This document shows positions 8,311-18,840 of a stretch of 64,000 bases of DNA, piece by piece. The notes under the pieces are model-generated. The model was not told the origin of the DNA. It searched no databases and saw only the letters and a program-made list of their open reading frames with translations. Made by a program: the position numbers and the translations under genes. This DNA comes from UBA6382 sp963617965. GTDB taxonomy: Bacteria > Bacteroidota > Bacteroidia > Bacteroidales > Bacteroidaceae. The stretch covers positions 20,305 through 84,304 of the forward strand of contig CAVEQO010000003.1 of NCBI GenBank assembly GCA_963617965.1. Reading direction: 5' to 3'. The stretch's first letter is position 1, and the number at the start of each line of letters is the position of its first letter.

Positions 8311-11300
8311 ATGAATAAGATAAAGTATTTACTGTTATTCATTCTCTGCCTTGGCATTTCCGCTGTTTATGCCCAGAAGAGAATTTCGGGACACGTGTTC
8401 AATCCAAAGGACGGCCCCATCATGATGGCTAATGTGCTTGAGATTGACGCCAACAACCGTATCCAGTCGTCTACCCAGACTGACATGAGCGGTAACTTCG
8501 CATTGACAATCAAAAACCCCAAGAACAAACTCAAGGTGCATTTTTACGGCTACCGTGTGTTTGAACAAGTCATCGGCGACAAGACGACATGGAAAATCCA
8601 ACTTACGGAAAACTCCCGTTCTCTGAAAGAGGTGAAAATTTCCGGACGCAAGATTGTCAAGTCAAACGGTCTGATGATACCCCAGCGTGAGGTTTCCGTG
8701 GCAACGCAGAAACTTGACATGGACGAGATGAAGGGTCTTGCCTTCGAGTCCGCCGACCAGGCCCTGCAGGGTCAGATTGCGGGTCTTGACGTTGTGGCAA
8801 ATTCAGGAAACCTCGGATCGGGCATGAGCATGCGTCTGCGTGGTGTCACCACAATCTCCGGCAATCAGGAACCCTTGATTGTCGTGGATGGTCATATACT
8901 CGAGAACTACACCTCCACGGATGTAGACCTTCAGGATATGGACAATACGGAACAGTTCGCCAACCTCCTCGCCGTCAACGTGGAAGACATCAAGTCCATT
9001 GAAGTCAAGAAAGACGCCGGCTCCTGCGCCATGTGGGGTGCTCGCGGTTCCAACGGTGTAATCGAGATAACGACCCGCCGCGGCTCCAAGGGCAAGACAC
9101 GCGTGTCGGGAAGCTACACTTTCCAGGGCAGCTGGCAACCGACCGGCATGAAGATGCTCAACGGTGACGGCTACACCATGATGCTCAAGGAAGGATATTT
9201 CAATCCCCGGCAGAGCGACCTCACGTCGAACATCATAGAGCTTATGTACAGGTCTGACAGGGCCATGTACTACAACAACTACAACAAGAATACGGACTGG
9301 GTTGACGAGGTTACACAGTTCGGTACGGCCAACAAGTTCTTCGTCAGCGTGACGGGTGGTGGTGACCAGGCCCAGTTCCGCGTATCCGGCGGCTATGACC
9401 ATGAGACCGGAACCATCATCAAGCAGGTACTTGACCGTTTCTCCACCCGTATGACTCTTGACTACAACGTGTCTACGCGCATCAAGTTCAGTTCAAACTT
9501 CAACCTTACGTACACCAAGAACCAGCAGAACTATTCAGGCATTCTGAGTCAGGCCTACAACGCCATGCCCAATATGAGTGTCTACCGGTATGACGGTGCG
9601 GTGAACACCGGCGAATATTTCAAGATGTATCCCCGGGCGGCAGCAGCGGGAGAGGTTCAGGACGGCTACACGTCTTATTACCTGAATGACATGATCAGCA
9701 ACGGCAACCCTGTCGCCTATGCCAATCTCGCATGGAAAAACTCAAGCCAGTATGTGATAACCCCGCAGTTTGAGCTTGAATACAAGCTTATGGGAATTGA
9801 CGGCAACAGTACACAGCTCAACTACAAGGGCGAGGTGTACATGAACTCGACATCAAATACTACCGATGCCTATTTCCCCGGCTCGCTCTCCACGGACACG
9901 TGGTCTTCCACTTCCGGCATCAACAGGACGGCAACATCAACATCGCGTGACTTGAGGTTCACAACAACCCACACGCTGATTTTCTCGCCGAAACTGCCGC
10001 GTGACCATTCGCTGCAGTTCCTGCTCCGCGGGCAGTTGAACACACAAGACGGTGTTGCAGAAGACATATCCTCTGCCGGTGTCGTAGGCGGTATCACCGA
10101 TCCCACGATAAGCGCAGAACTCAAGTCCGCATCGACTTCCACCAGCAAGTCGCACGGTCTTAACGGTCTTGTCACCGCCCACTACTCATTCAAGTCAAAG
10201 TATATCCTTGACTTCACGTTGCGCGCGGACGGCAGCACGTCTTTCGGCAAGGACAAGCGCTGGGGCTATTTCCCGGCCGTGTCAGGACGCTGGAATATCA
10301 GCGATGAATATTTCTTCCGCCCCCTGAAGAAATATGTCAACATGCTTTCCGTTTCTCCCGGCTGGGGCGTAACCGGAAACTCTCCGACCACCAACTCCAT
10401 CATGTATAACACATATTCAAGCAAGGGCAGCTACGGAGCCAAGGGCAACACCCTGATAGCTATTGCCCCGAACAACCTCCGTCTTACCACCATACAATGG
10501 GAAAAGACTTCTTCATGGAACGTGGGCTTTGACCTCAATCTCCTTGAGGACCTCATCCAGATGAACCTCAACGTCTACAGGAAGCACACGAGCAACCTTC
10601 TCCAACAGGGAGTCAAGATTCCGTCCTCTACCGGTTTCTCTTCGCTTGACTACGCCAATGTCGGCACAATGAAGAACAAGGGTTGGGAACTTTCCGTCAA
10701 CACAAAGCCCATCTTCAAGATCGGCAAGTTTGCGATGAAGTTCAAGTTCAACGCTTCCCAGAACCAGAACCGCGTAACCTCCATGAACGAAAGCGTGCTG
10801 GCCTCCATCAACACCGACTTCAACTACAAGAACGTCACTGACGGTGGAGGATATCTGAGCCGTGTCCAGATTGGCAATGCGCTGTATTCAATCTACGGTT
10901 TCCGCTACAAGGGTGTTTACCGCTATGACTATGAACACTCCGGCTACTTTGCGGACGAGTCCAAGAACGAGGTGTATGGCTCCAACACGGCCGCAGCTGC
11001 AGCTGCGCGCGGCGAGAACGCCACATGCCCTGTGGCTCACGACGCCAACGGCAATATCATATTTGACGCGAGCGGCAACCCTCTCCGCATGTATTATAAC
11101 TACGGAGGTCTCAACTACCAGTTCTCGGGTGGTGACGCCATCTATGAAGACATCAACCACGACGGGCAGATCAACGAACTCGACATTGTCTATCTGGGCA
11201 ACTCGAATCCCAAGTTCACCGGCGGTTTCGGTGTTGACTTCACCTATGGCCGCTGGACACTCAAGACCAGCTTCAACGTTCGTCTTGGTGCGAAGATCAT

Positions 11301-11706
11301 CAATAAGGCCCGCATGCAGGCAGAAGACATGCTTACCAACAAGAACCAGTCCACCGCCGTCAACTGGCGCTGGCGCAAGAACGGTGACATCACGGAGATT
11401 CCCCGTGCCATGAACTCCAATGCGGGTGCGTCGTATAATGCACTCCCGTCCGACCGCTACGTGGAGTCCGGCGATTTCATCCGTCTGCAGTATGTGCAGC
11501 TTTCTTACAGCTTTGATGCAAAGAACCTGCGCCGTCTGGGTCTGAAGGGACTGAGTTTCTACGTTTCTGCCAACAACCTGTTCTTCTTCACCAAGTATTC
11601 CGGTGTTGATCCAGAACACTCGGCCAGCGGTTACAGTCCGGCCTATGACTCTTCGCAGACTCCTCGCTCACGTTCGGTGACATTTAGCTTGAATGTACAG
11701 TTCTAA
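8311..11706 (+). CDS. SusC/RagA-family TonB-dependent outer-membrane transporter (first)
   Basis: A 1131-residue importer. In order: signal peptide (residues 1-21, ending VYAQ), a carboxypeptidase-regulatory-like beta sandwich from about 22 to 105 (RISGHVFNPKDGPIMMANV), a plug from about 125 to 255 with GLDVVANSGNLGSGMSMRLRG, LIVVDGH and WGARGSNGVIEITTRR, then a beta barrel ending in an aromatic residue (SLNVQF), as barrel proteins do. It works with a SusD lid and a TonB complex to import a bound ligand into the periplasm. The cognate SusD begins 18 bases downstream. The substrate cannot be read from the sequence: no hydrolase or sensor gene is adjacent. Confidence 0.96.
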   Translation: MNKIKYLLLFILCLGISAVYAQKRISGHVFNPKDGPIMMANVLEIDANNRIQSSTQTDMSGNFALTIKNPKNKLKVHFYGYRVFEQVIGDKTTWKIQLTENSRSLKEVKISGRKIVKSNGLMIPQREVSVATQKLDMDEMKGLAFESADQALQGQIAGLDVVANSGNLGSGMSMRLRGVTTISGNQEPLIVVDGHILENYTSTDVDLQDMDNTEQFANLLAVNVEDIKSIEVKKDAGSCAMWGARGSNGVIEITTRRGSKGKTRVSGSYTFQGSWQPTGMKMLNGDGYTMMLKEGYFNPRQSDLTSNIIELMYRSDRAMYYNNYNKNTDWVDEVTQFGTANKFFVSVTGGGDQAQFRVSGGYDHETGTIIKQVLDRFSTRMTLDYNVSTRIKFSSNFNLTYTKNQQNYSGILSQAYNAMPNMSVYRYDGAVNTGEYFKMYPRAAAAGEVQDGYTSYYLNDMISNGNPVAYANLAWKNSSQYVITPQFELEYKLMGIDGNSTQLNYKGEVYMNSTSNTTDAYFPGSLSTDTWSSTSGINRTATSTSRDLRFTTTHTLIFSPKLPRDHSLQFLLRGQLNTQDGVAEDISSAGVVGGITDPTISAELKSASTSTSKSHGLNGLVTAHYSFKSKYILDFTLRADGSTSFGKDKRWGYFPAVSGRWNISDEYFFRPLKKYVNMLSVSPGWGVTGNSPTTNSIMYNTYSSKGSYGAKGNTLIAIAPNNLRLTTIQWEKTSSWNVGFDLNLLEDLIQMNLNVYRKHTSNLLQQGVKIPSSTGFSSLDYANVGTMKNKGWELSVNTKPIFKIGKFAMKFKFNASQNQNRVTSMNESVLASINTDFNYKNVTDGGGYLSRVQIGNALYSIYGFRYKGVYRYDYEHSGYFADESKNEVYGSNTAAAAAARGENATCPVAHDANGNIIFDASGNPLRMYYNYGGLNYQFSGGDAIYEDINHDGQINELDIVYLGNSNPKFTGGFGVDFTYGRWTLKTSFNVRLGAKIINKARMQAEDMLTNKNQSTAVNWRWRKNGDITEIPRAMNSNAGASYNALPSDRYVESGDFIRLQYVQLSYSFDAKNLRRLGLKGLSFYVSANNLFFFTKYSGVDPEHSASGYSPAYDSSQTPRSRSVTFSLNVQF

Positions 11707-11724
11707 ATCTAAAAACTGGATAAA

Positions 11725-13536
11725 ATGAAAAACGTTAAGATATACAACAAAGTAATACTGCCAGTCTGCCTTGCTGTGGTAACGCTGTTTTCCTCATGCA
11801 GCGCATTTGATGACTTCCTGACAGTATATCCTACCAATCAGATTACGGGCGAGCAGTTCTGGGAGGACAAGAACGATGTCATGAATGTGGTTGCAGCCTG
11901 CTACACTCAGCTCAAGAGTTCCGCAGTTTCCCGCCGCATGTTTGTTTGGGGCGAGATGCGTTCTGACAATCTTCTGCTTACGTCTGAGAGCAATACGGAT
12001 TTCAAGAACATAATGAATGCCAACCTCCTGCCTACCAACAGCTGGTTTGACTGGGCTTCGTTCTACACGGGCATCGGCTATTGCAACCTCTGTCTGCAAA
12101 AAGGTCCGGAGGTGGTAAGAAAGGATGCCAGCTTTCAGGAAAACGACTGGAAACCCATCGAGGCGGAGCTCAAGGCCCTGCGTGCTCTCTACTATTTCTA
12201 TCTGGTGCGTGCCTACCGTGACGTGCCGTTTGTAGTGGAAGCCAACGACACCAGCGAGGGGGCTACGGATCCGGTTCCCCAGACTGCTTCGGAGACAATC
12301 CTCACGTTCCTTATCAATGACCTTGAAGCGGTCAAGGACAATGGAATGAAGAACTTCGGCAACGAAGAGTTCAACAAGGGACGTTTCGGCAGGAGGGGCA
12401 TCTATGCCCTGCTGTGTGACTTGTATCTCTGGAGGGCATCGAAGAACTCGTCAGCGGACTCCATCGCCAAGTATCCCGGCGAGGCGGAGGGTGACTACCG
12501 CAAGGTCATTGAATACGCAGATGTGCTTTCCCAGGACATGCTTGAGGATTTCAAGGGCACCAGCACCAGTGCCAGTACCAGTTTCGGCGAAGTCTACTAT
12601 GGTCATAACCGGTCAATGTTTTCCGGAGAAGATCCCCTGCCGCTTTATGTGAACAACAAGAGCGTCCAGGTCGAGGACTATCCCTATAGGCAGATATTTG
12701 GCGAGAATTTCTCCAAGGAAGACATCTTTGAAGTTTGTCAAGGAATGGAGAACATTGTTGAGACAAGAAAAATGGTGGGAGACTATTTCGGCATATATGA
12801 GAATGATTTCAATCCCGGTTGTTTCTCTGCCGCCGCTCCGTTCCAGTCTCTTTCAGACAAGCCCAACGAGGCCAGTACCGTTTTTTCAAAGACCGACATC
12901 AGGTATTATTCAACAATCCAGAAACCTACGGGCTCGACTGTCAATGCTGTCTACAACATCGTGAAATTCGTTGCAAAATCAGTTCAGATCAACGGTTGTG
13001 ATAATTTGAACAACACCTCAACCACCGTGAATTATGAATGGAATCCGGTATACAGCAATTTCAAGGTCTACCGCATAAGCGATGTGCTCTTGATGAAAGC
13101 GGAGGCTATTGCCTGCCTACAGGAATATATTCTCAAAGCTGATGACGAGACGATGCTCAAGGAAGGCTTCAGGGTGGCCAAGGCAGTGTTTGCCCGTTCC
13201 AATCCCATGATAGACCCCAACGATGACCTCGTGTTTGCGAACTACAGTACGGCCCAGAACCTTGAAGACTTCGTGATGAGCGAGCGTCAGCGCGAGCTGT
13301 TTGGCGAGGGCAAACGGTGGTTTGACCTTGTGCGCTATGCACTGCGTCAGGGCAACACCCAAAAGATGTTGAACCTGCTTGTCCGGAAATACAACACCAA
13401 CTCGAATGCCATCAAGGCCAAGCTTGCTTCACTCAATTCTCTGTACAACCCCGTTTACAATGAGGAAATGAAGATCAACACGGCATTGGTTCAGAATCCT
13501 GCATGGGTAACAGACGAGACGATAGAGAGGAATTGA
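11725..13536 (+). CDS. SusD/RagB-family surface nutrient-binding lipoprotein (first)
   Basis: A 603-residue lipoprotein with a signal peptide ending LFSSC, then SAFDDFLTVYPTNQ, the usual SusD opening. The N-terminal TPR-like region contains ELKALRALYYFYLVRAYRDVPFV, a strong family signature. The C-terminus carries DFVMSERQRELFGEGKRWFDLVRY, again typical. It caps the barrel of the preceding SusC and helps capture ligand. The length is normal for the family. It lies between SusC1 and the second FAS1-like lipoprotein, all in one direction with short gaps. Confidence 0.96.
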   Translation: MKNVKIYNKVILPVCLAVVTLFSSCSAFDDFLTVYPTNQITGEQFWEDKNDVMNVVAACYTQLKSSAVSRRMFVWGEMRSDNLLLTSESNTDFKNIMNANLLPTNSWFDWASFYTGIGYCNLCLQKGPEVVRKDASFQENDWKPIEAELKALRALYYFYLVRAYRDVPFVVEANDTSEGATDPVPQTASETILTFLINDLEAVKDNGMKNFGNEEFNKGRFGRRGIYALLCDLYLWRASKNSSADSIAKYPGEAEGDYRKVIEYADVLSQDMLEDFKGTSTSASTSFGEVYYGHNRSMFSGEDPLPLYVNNKSVQVEDYPYRQIFGENFSKEDIFEVCQGMENIVETRKMVGDYFGIYENDFNPGCFSAAAPFQSLSDKPNEASTVFSKTDIRYYSTIQKPTGSTVNAVYNIVKFVAKSVQINGCDNLNNTSTTVNYEWNPVYSNFKVYRISDVLLMKAEAIACLQEYILKADDETMLKEGFRVAKAVFARSNPMIDPNDDLVFANYSTAQNLEDFVMSERQRELFGEGKRWFDLVRYALRQGNTQKMLNLLVRKYNTNSNAIKAKLASLNSLYNPVYNEEMKINTALVQNPAWVTDETIERN

Positions 13537-13586
13537 TGTCGGCGGTCTGAAACTAAGTAAACTCACAAAATCAAAAGGAATTGATT

Positions 13587-15374
13587 ATGAAAAACAAATA
13601 TGCAAAATGGGTCACCTGTGGTTTCCTTGGACTAATGGCAGTGCTTTGCCTTGATTCATGTACAGATGACCATTATGACTTGAATTCCAACAACGCGAAA
13701 GGAACCCTCTGGGAAAACCTCAATGCCACGGGGGAATGCAATGATTTCCTTGACATCCTCTCGAAGTCTGTCGTTAACAAGAAAGCTTATGGCGTGCCGG
13801 CATCCATTACCTATGCCGACTTGTTGAAAGCAGACAACTCCATGACGGCCTGGGCGCCGAAAGACGGCACCTATGACGCACAGAAATGGCAGGCTCTCCT
13901 TGCCGAAGCCAAGCAGGCGGAAGAGAGCGGCGACCTTGTCACTGCAGCAGAGAAGTATAAGCTGGTTGAGAAGCAGTTCGTCAAGAATCACCTTTCCTAT
14001 TTCAATCACACCGGGAGCTATGCTTCAGTAAAACGCATAGCTCTGGCCAACGGCAAGTATGCAGAGTATGACTCCGGGGAGGGGACTATAAAAGGAGTAG
14101 GCATTGAGAGCGGAGCAAACCGCAACATTGCTTCGGTCAACGGAACGGCTCACTTGCTGTCTTCCTATATTCCCTATGCCTATGACCTGAAGGAAATTCT
14201 TGAGACAACGCCGGATCTGTCGCTCTTGTATGAATATGTCGCCAGCAAGGATACCCTTATCTTTAGCGAGAGTTCAAGTATCAAGGGTGCGACCGTTGAC
14301 GGGCAGGTGCAGTATGTTGACTCCGTGTTCTACGAGTCAAACAAAATCATGCCGGACATCGCCACCGATGCGGACTCCCTTGTGGCCGCCATCTATTTCA
14401 AGAATGACGCATGGCAGAAAGCTCTGGAACAGGTCAAGAAATCGTTCAAGTACAAAGAGGCATATTCGTATGTTGACGAAAAAGGCGTGCTCTATACAGA
14501 CTCTCTTCGTGCGGACTCTCTTCAGGAGGCAAAAGCCGTAGATGCCTTGTTCAAAAATATGTTTTACAGTCTGGACGAACAGCCGGCGTTTGACCAGTCC
14601 AACGCTTCCGTGGAAAGCGTCAAGACTTTCTTTGAAACTGCCGACTCTCTGGTGTCCAAGGAATATTACGGTCAAAACCGTTACTATCAGAGAGCTCCGT
14701 ATGCCAACGTCCTTACTGACGGGCAAACCCCTGTTGAAGTGTCAAACGGCTATGCATTCATAGTGGACAACTTCAATTTCAAGACAAACAAGTCCTGGCA
14801 GTTTGACAAAACATTGGAGGCGGAGAACAGTTATCTGGTCAACACCCAATACTCCAAATCCTTGTCGACGGCTTCGCCGCGAGGTGTCACGCAGACTGTG
14901 CTTGACGGTGCGCGCAATCCCATAGTGTCGGGCAAGCTGAGCGGGAACTCTTTCCAGGAGTTTGTTCCTTCTTCCTCTGCCGCAAATCCACAGGTAACGT
15001 TTGACTTGGACGACCTGCTCTCCGGCACCTATGACATATATGCCGTGTTTGTGCCCGAAAACATCAACGACTCCACGAACATAAGCCCCAAGGCAAACAA
15101 GTTCACAGCAACCCTCACCTATGATTTCGATGACAAAGGCAAACAGTTGACGGTGAGTTCGACAGGAGGTACGGACGGGGTCTTCACCACGGATGTCACA
15201 AAGATAGACACGATACTGCTGTTCGAGAACTACAAGTTTGACGTGTGCTACTACGATATAAGCAAATCCAACCCCATGCTTACCATCACGAGTTCGATAA
15301 AGCTCAAAGACCGCAAGACGTGCACTCCAAACTTGAGGATAGACTGCATCCTGCTAGTCGCCAAAGACGAGTAA
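13587..15374 (+). CDS. FAS1-like surface lipoprotein with a beta-rich C-terminus
   Basis: A 595-residue lipoprotein with lipobox CLDSC followed by TDDHYD, a surface-export-like acidic run. The N-terminal half looks like a divergent FAS1 unit (SMTAWAPKDGTYDA near residue 87, then an interdomain NGTAHLLSSYIPY). The region of about 300-420 is helical and charged. The last 170 residues are predicted beta-strand and look like a sandwich binding module (PQVTFDLDDLLSGTYDIYAVFVPE). I start at the ATG at 13587, after GGAATTGATT, not the in-frame TTG at 13581. It sits exactly between the two SusCD pairs. I do not recognise a named family for the C-terminal part. Confidence 0.72.
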   Translation: MKNKYAKWVTCGFLGLMAVLCLDSCTDDHYDLNSNNAKGTLWENLNATGECNDFLDILSKSVVNKKAYGVPASITYADLLKADNSMTAWAPKDGTYDAQKWQALLAEAKQAEESGDLVTAAEKYKLVEKQFVKNHLSYFNHTGSYASVKRIALANGKYAEYDSGEGTIKGVGIESGANRNIASVNGTAHLLSSYIPYAYDLKEILETTPDLSLLYEYVASKDTLIFSESSSIKGATVDGQVQYVDSVFYESNKIMPDIATDADSLVAAIYFKNDAWQKALEQVKKSFKYKEAYSYVDEKGVLYTDSLRADSLQEAKAVDALFKNMFYSLDEQPAFDQSNASVESVKTFFETADSLVSKEYYGQNRYYQRAPYANVLTDGQTPVEVSNGYAFIVDNFNFKTNKSWQFDKTLEAENSYLVNTQYSKSLSTASPRGVTQTVLDGARNPIVSGKLSGNSFQEFVPSSSAANPQVTFDLDDLLSGTYDIYAVFVPENINDSTNISPKANKFTATLTYDFDDKGKQLTVSSTGGTDGVFTTDVTKIDTILLFENYKFDVCYYDISKSNPMLTITSSIKLKDRKTCTPNLRIDCILLVAKDE

Positions 15375-15400
15375 GCCATTAACTAAAAAAACAGAAGACA

Positions 15401-18400
15401 ATGAAAAACATATTCAGCAATTATCTTTCAGCTAAGATTTTCGGTGCGAGTTTGTGCTTCTTCTTCCTTGTCGGTGCTGCGCCTGCATATGCGCAGGATG
15501 ATGTCAGCGAGCAGGAGGGTGAAGCGGACGAGGAGGAAGTGATTGTAAAGCGTCCCACCGTTTCCAAACTCCCGACTTACCCGATGCGCGAAGTGAAAGG
15601 CACGGTGCTTGATGCTGCAACCAAGACTCCTCTCGCAGGAGTCAGGGTGCAGTCGCTTAACGACCCCCGTTTCTCTGCAATGACCGGTGAAGACGGAAAG
15701 TATACACTCTCCGTTCCGAAGTTTGAGTCCACACTCTACCTCTCCACGCCGGACTACAATGCCATTCAGGTGGCGGTTAGGGATGGCGAGCAGACATCAG
15801 AACTATACAGTACTGCGTTCAACGCTTTCTACAAGAGTACGAACCAAGTGTTCACCAAGGCGGAGTCTTCAGTAACCAACAGTTCTGCCATTTCCATGGA
15901 AACGGACATTGAAAACACCCTTAATGCAAACGTGCTCACCACGATGCGCGGTGGAATGCCCGGCCAGGGAGCCAATATGCTCATCAACGGAATTACATCG
16001 CTCAACACAGTTACACAGCCGCTTATCGTCATTGACGGTGTGATATGGGATGCGCAGTATGACAGGTATTCGCTTCATCAGGGTTTCTTCAACAATGTCC
16101 TGAACACCATTGATCCGGAGGATATTGCCAATGTGCGTGTTGTGAACACGGGAACAGCCCTCTATGGCGCCAAGGGCGCCAATGGCGTGATCGAAATCAC
16201 GACCAAACGCGCAAAAGAACGCGCCACGCGTATCAACGTGCGTCTTTACGGAGGTTTTGAGACACGTCCGAGCACTATTGATGTGCTGAACGGTTCGCAA
16301 TACCGCAACTATATGTCTGACATTCTCGGGACGTTCACTCCGAGCGACGGTTCCTCTACTACTGCTGCTCTACAGAAGATCGCTTCGCAGCCGTTCATGA
16401 ATGAAGATCCTTCCTATACGTATTACAATCTCTATCACAACAATTCCGACTGGCAGAACGGTCTGTACCAGTCTGCGTTCACACAGAATTACCGTGTCAA
16501 TGTGCAGGGTGGTGATGACATAGCCCTATACGGTCTGTCTCTGGGCTATACCACTTCGGATGCCACAGCCAAGAACAATGATTTTGACCGTCTGAACATC
16601 CGATTCAATACCGACGTGATACTGTCAAGCAAGCTTGATGCTTCATTTGACATAGCGTATGGCCGTACGACATACAATCTGCGTGACAACGGTTGGGCAC
16701 AGAGCTATGCTTCTTCCAATATCTCTTCTCCCAATGTTCTGGGAACAATTGTCCCGTCGATGATCAGCATTACCGACTATTTCCTGTATTGGGACGAAAC
16801 CACCAGATCCAACAAGCTCGGTGTAAACGAAGCGGTGTTCTCCGGCAAGACGTATACGGACAACAACAACCCTTTCAGATTCTGCGAAGCATACAATACC
16901 GATGCACTTTCCAACCCTTACTGGATTTTGCGCAACGGAGAGGGCAACAACAAGAACTATCAGGAGCAGACACAGTTCTCGCTTAATGTCAACCCGCGCT
17001 ATCAGGTGACTCCGTGGCTACAGATAGCCGACCGTTTCAGTTACGGTATCAACCGTGTGTCGGAACTGTATTACTTGCCGTACGACGGTACGCCAAGCAA
17101 GTTTGCAGAGGGTATCGGCACGATATCAAGTGCCGTGAAATCGCAGTTTGCAGACGAGTCAACGGTGTTCAACAACCTCTACGCAACTTTTGACAAGAAA
17201 TTCGGAGCTCATTCAGTGAGGGCCACCGCAGGCTTCCGTCTTGCATCCTACAACTATTCCATGAGTTATGTATCCGGTTACAACAATACCAACGACAAGA
17301 TGCCCAACCTGACGACAAGCCTTCAGTACCTCACGTATGGCGGAACCAACGACAGCTGGGTGAACCTTGCCTATTATCTGGATGCGTCTTACATATACAA
17401 GAACCGCTACTATATCAACGGAACGTTTACGGCAGAGGCCTCTTCGCGCTTCGGCGACAAGACGGCGGAAGGCATCAAGCTCTTTGGCGCAAACTGGGGC
17501 CTGTTCCCATCCCTGCAGGCGGGCTGGCTGGTTTCATCAGAACCGTGGTTCAATGTGCCGGTTGTCAATTTCCTGAAAGTAGCGGCAGGCTACGAAGAGT
17601 CCGGCAACGACAACATAGACTACTATGCATCGCGTACATACTTTGAAGTGCAGAAGTATCTCAACAGTGCCACATCATTGAATCTCGCCAACATCTCCAA
17701 CTCCAAAATCCAGTGGGAAACAACACGCAGGTTCAACCTCGGTCTTGAAACATCGCTGTTCAACAACCGGGTGACTCTTGGCGCAAACGTCTATTTCAGC
17801 AAGACTTCAAACCTCCTTGCCAAAATCAACCTTGACTATCTTACCGGCCTCAAGTCAATGTGGTCCAACTCCGGCGAGATGACCAACAAGGGCTTTGATA
17901 TCAATGCCAACGTTGCTGTCATAAACACCAAGGATTTCAAGTGGAAAGTGGGTGTTTCCGTAGGTCATTACACCAACGAAATCAAGAAACTTCCCTCTTC
18001 GGTCATCACGACCTACAATCTTGCAGCTGACGGAACCAAGGAGAGCGTGTACAAGACGATCAGAGGCTATGCCTCTTCAATCTACGGCACGGACAATATC
18101 CTAACGGCCGTGGGTGATGCCGCAGGTGTGTTCTACGGCTATAAGACGAACGGTGTCTTTGCGACAGACGCAGAGGCTTCCACTGCCGGCAAATACGGTT
18201 ACCTCCGTTATCCTACGGGCTATTCAGGCGATGCATACCGCAATTTCAAGGCTGGCGATGTCCATTTCGTTGACCAGAACGGTGACGGCTGGATTTCTGA
18301 GGCGGACAAGGTCAAGATTGGCGATGCCAACCCCGATCTGTACGGAAACTTCTTTACCTCTTTCACATGGAAGAAATTCCGTCTTGACGCTATCTTCAAA

Positions 18401-18829
18401 TACTCCATCGGCAACGATGTGTTCAACTACCAGCGTTCGCAGCTGGAGGGCGGCAACAACCTCTGGAACCAGTCAAAGGCGATGGCCAACCGCTGGACTT
18501 ACGAGGGGCAGCAGACCAGTGTGCCGCGTGCCGTGCTGGCCGGTTCTTCGGAGTGGGTCAACAACGAGAGGTTCTCTGACCGCTGGATAGAAGACGGTTC
18601 GTTCCTCAAACTCAAGAATATCCGCCTTACATACGATCTCCCGCTTTCTCTTACATGGCTCCAGGGATTCGCCGTATGGGCAGAGGCCAATAATGTGTTC
18701 ACTATATCCAAATACATCGGTTCCGACCCTGAGAGTTCATGTAGCAACGGGGTCTTATACAGAGGCATAGATGCCGGGCTGCTTCCGGTGTCGCGCAGCT
18801 TCAATTTCGGTGTAACTGTTAATCTGTAA
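15401..18829 (+). CDS. SusC/RagA-family TonB-dependent outer-membrane transporter (second)
   Basis: A 1142-residue importer. The signal peptide ends at APAYAQ, followed by a short very acidic linker (DDVSEQEGEADEEE), not found in the first SusC, then the carboxypeptidase-like domain (MREVKGTVLDAATKTPLAGV), the plug (NANVLTTMRGGMPGQGANML, LIVIDGVIWDA, YGAKGANGVIEITTKR) and the barrel, ending FGVTVNL. It follows the FAS1-like lipoprotein by 26 bases and precedes its SusD by 11 bases. The two SusC proteins differ strongly in plug and barrel, so this is not a recent tandem copy; they may take different ligands or different parts of one ligand. Confidence 0.96.
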   Translation: MKNIFSNYLSAKIFGASLCFFFLVGAAPAYAQDDVSEQEGEADEEEVIVKRPTVSKLPTYPMREVKGTVLDAATKTPLAGVRVQSLNDPRFSAMTGEDGKYTLSVPKFESTLYLSTPDYNAIQVAVRDGEQTSELYSTAFNAFYKSTNQVFTKAESSVTNSSAISMETDIENTLNANVLTTMRGGMPGQGANMLINGITSLNTVTQPLIVIDGVIWDAQYDRYSLHQGFFNNVLNTIDPEDIANVRVVNTGTALYGAKGANGVIEITTKRAKERATRINVRLYGGFETRPSTIDVLNGSQYRNYMSDILGTFTPSDGSSTTAALQKIASQPFMNEDPSYTYYNLYHNNSDWQNGLYQSAFTQNYRVNVQGGDDIALYGLSLGYTTSDATAKNNDFDRLNIRFNTDVILSSKLDASFDIAYGRTTYNLRDNGWAQSYASSNISSPNVLGTIVPSMISITDYFLYWDETTRSNKLGVNEAVFSGKTYTDNNNPFRFCEAYNTDALSNPYWILRNGEGNNKNYQEQTQFSLNVNPRYQVTPWLQIADRFSYGINRVSELYYLPYDGTPSKFAEGIGTISSAVKSQFADESTVFNNLYATFDKKFGAHSVRATAGFRLASYNYSMSYVSGYNNTNDKMPNLTTSLQYLTYGGTNDSWVNLAYYLDASYIYKNRYYINGTFTAEASSRFGDKTAEGIKLFGANWGLFPSLQAGWLVSSEPWFNVPVVNFLKVAAGYEESGNDNIDYYASRTYFEVQKYLNSATSLNLANISNSKIQWETTRRFNLGLETSLFNNRVTLGANVYFSKTSNLLAKINLDYLTGLKSMWSNSGEMTNKGFDINANVAVINTKDFKWKVGVSVGHYTNEIKKLPSSVITTYNLAADGTKESVYKTIRGYASSIYGTDNILTAVGDAAGVFYGYKTNGVFATDAEASTAGKYGYLRYPTGYSGDAYRNFKAGDVHFVDQNGDGWISEADKVKIGDANPDLYGNFFTSFTWKKFRLDAIFKYSIGNDVFNYQRSQLEGGNNLWNQSKAMANRWTYEGQQTSVPRAVLAGSSEWVNNERFSDRWIEDGSFLKLKNIRLTYDLPLSLTWLQGFAVWAEANNVFTISKYIGSDPESSCSNGVLYRGIDAGLLPVSRSFNFGVTVNL

Positions 18830-18840
18830 AAATCATAACG

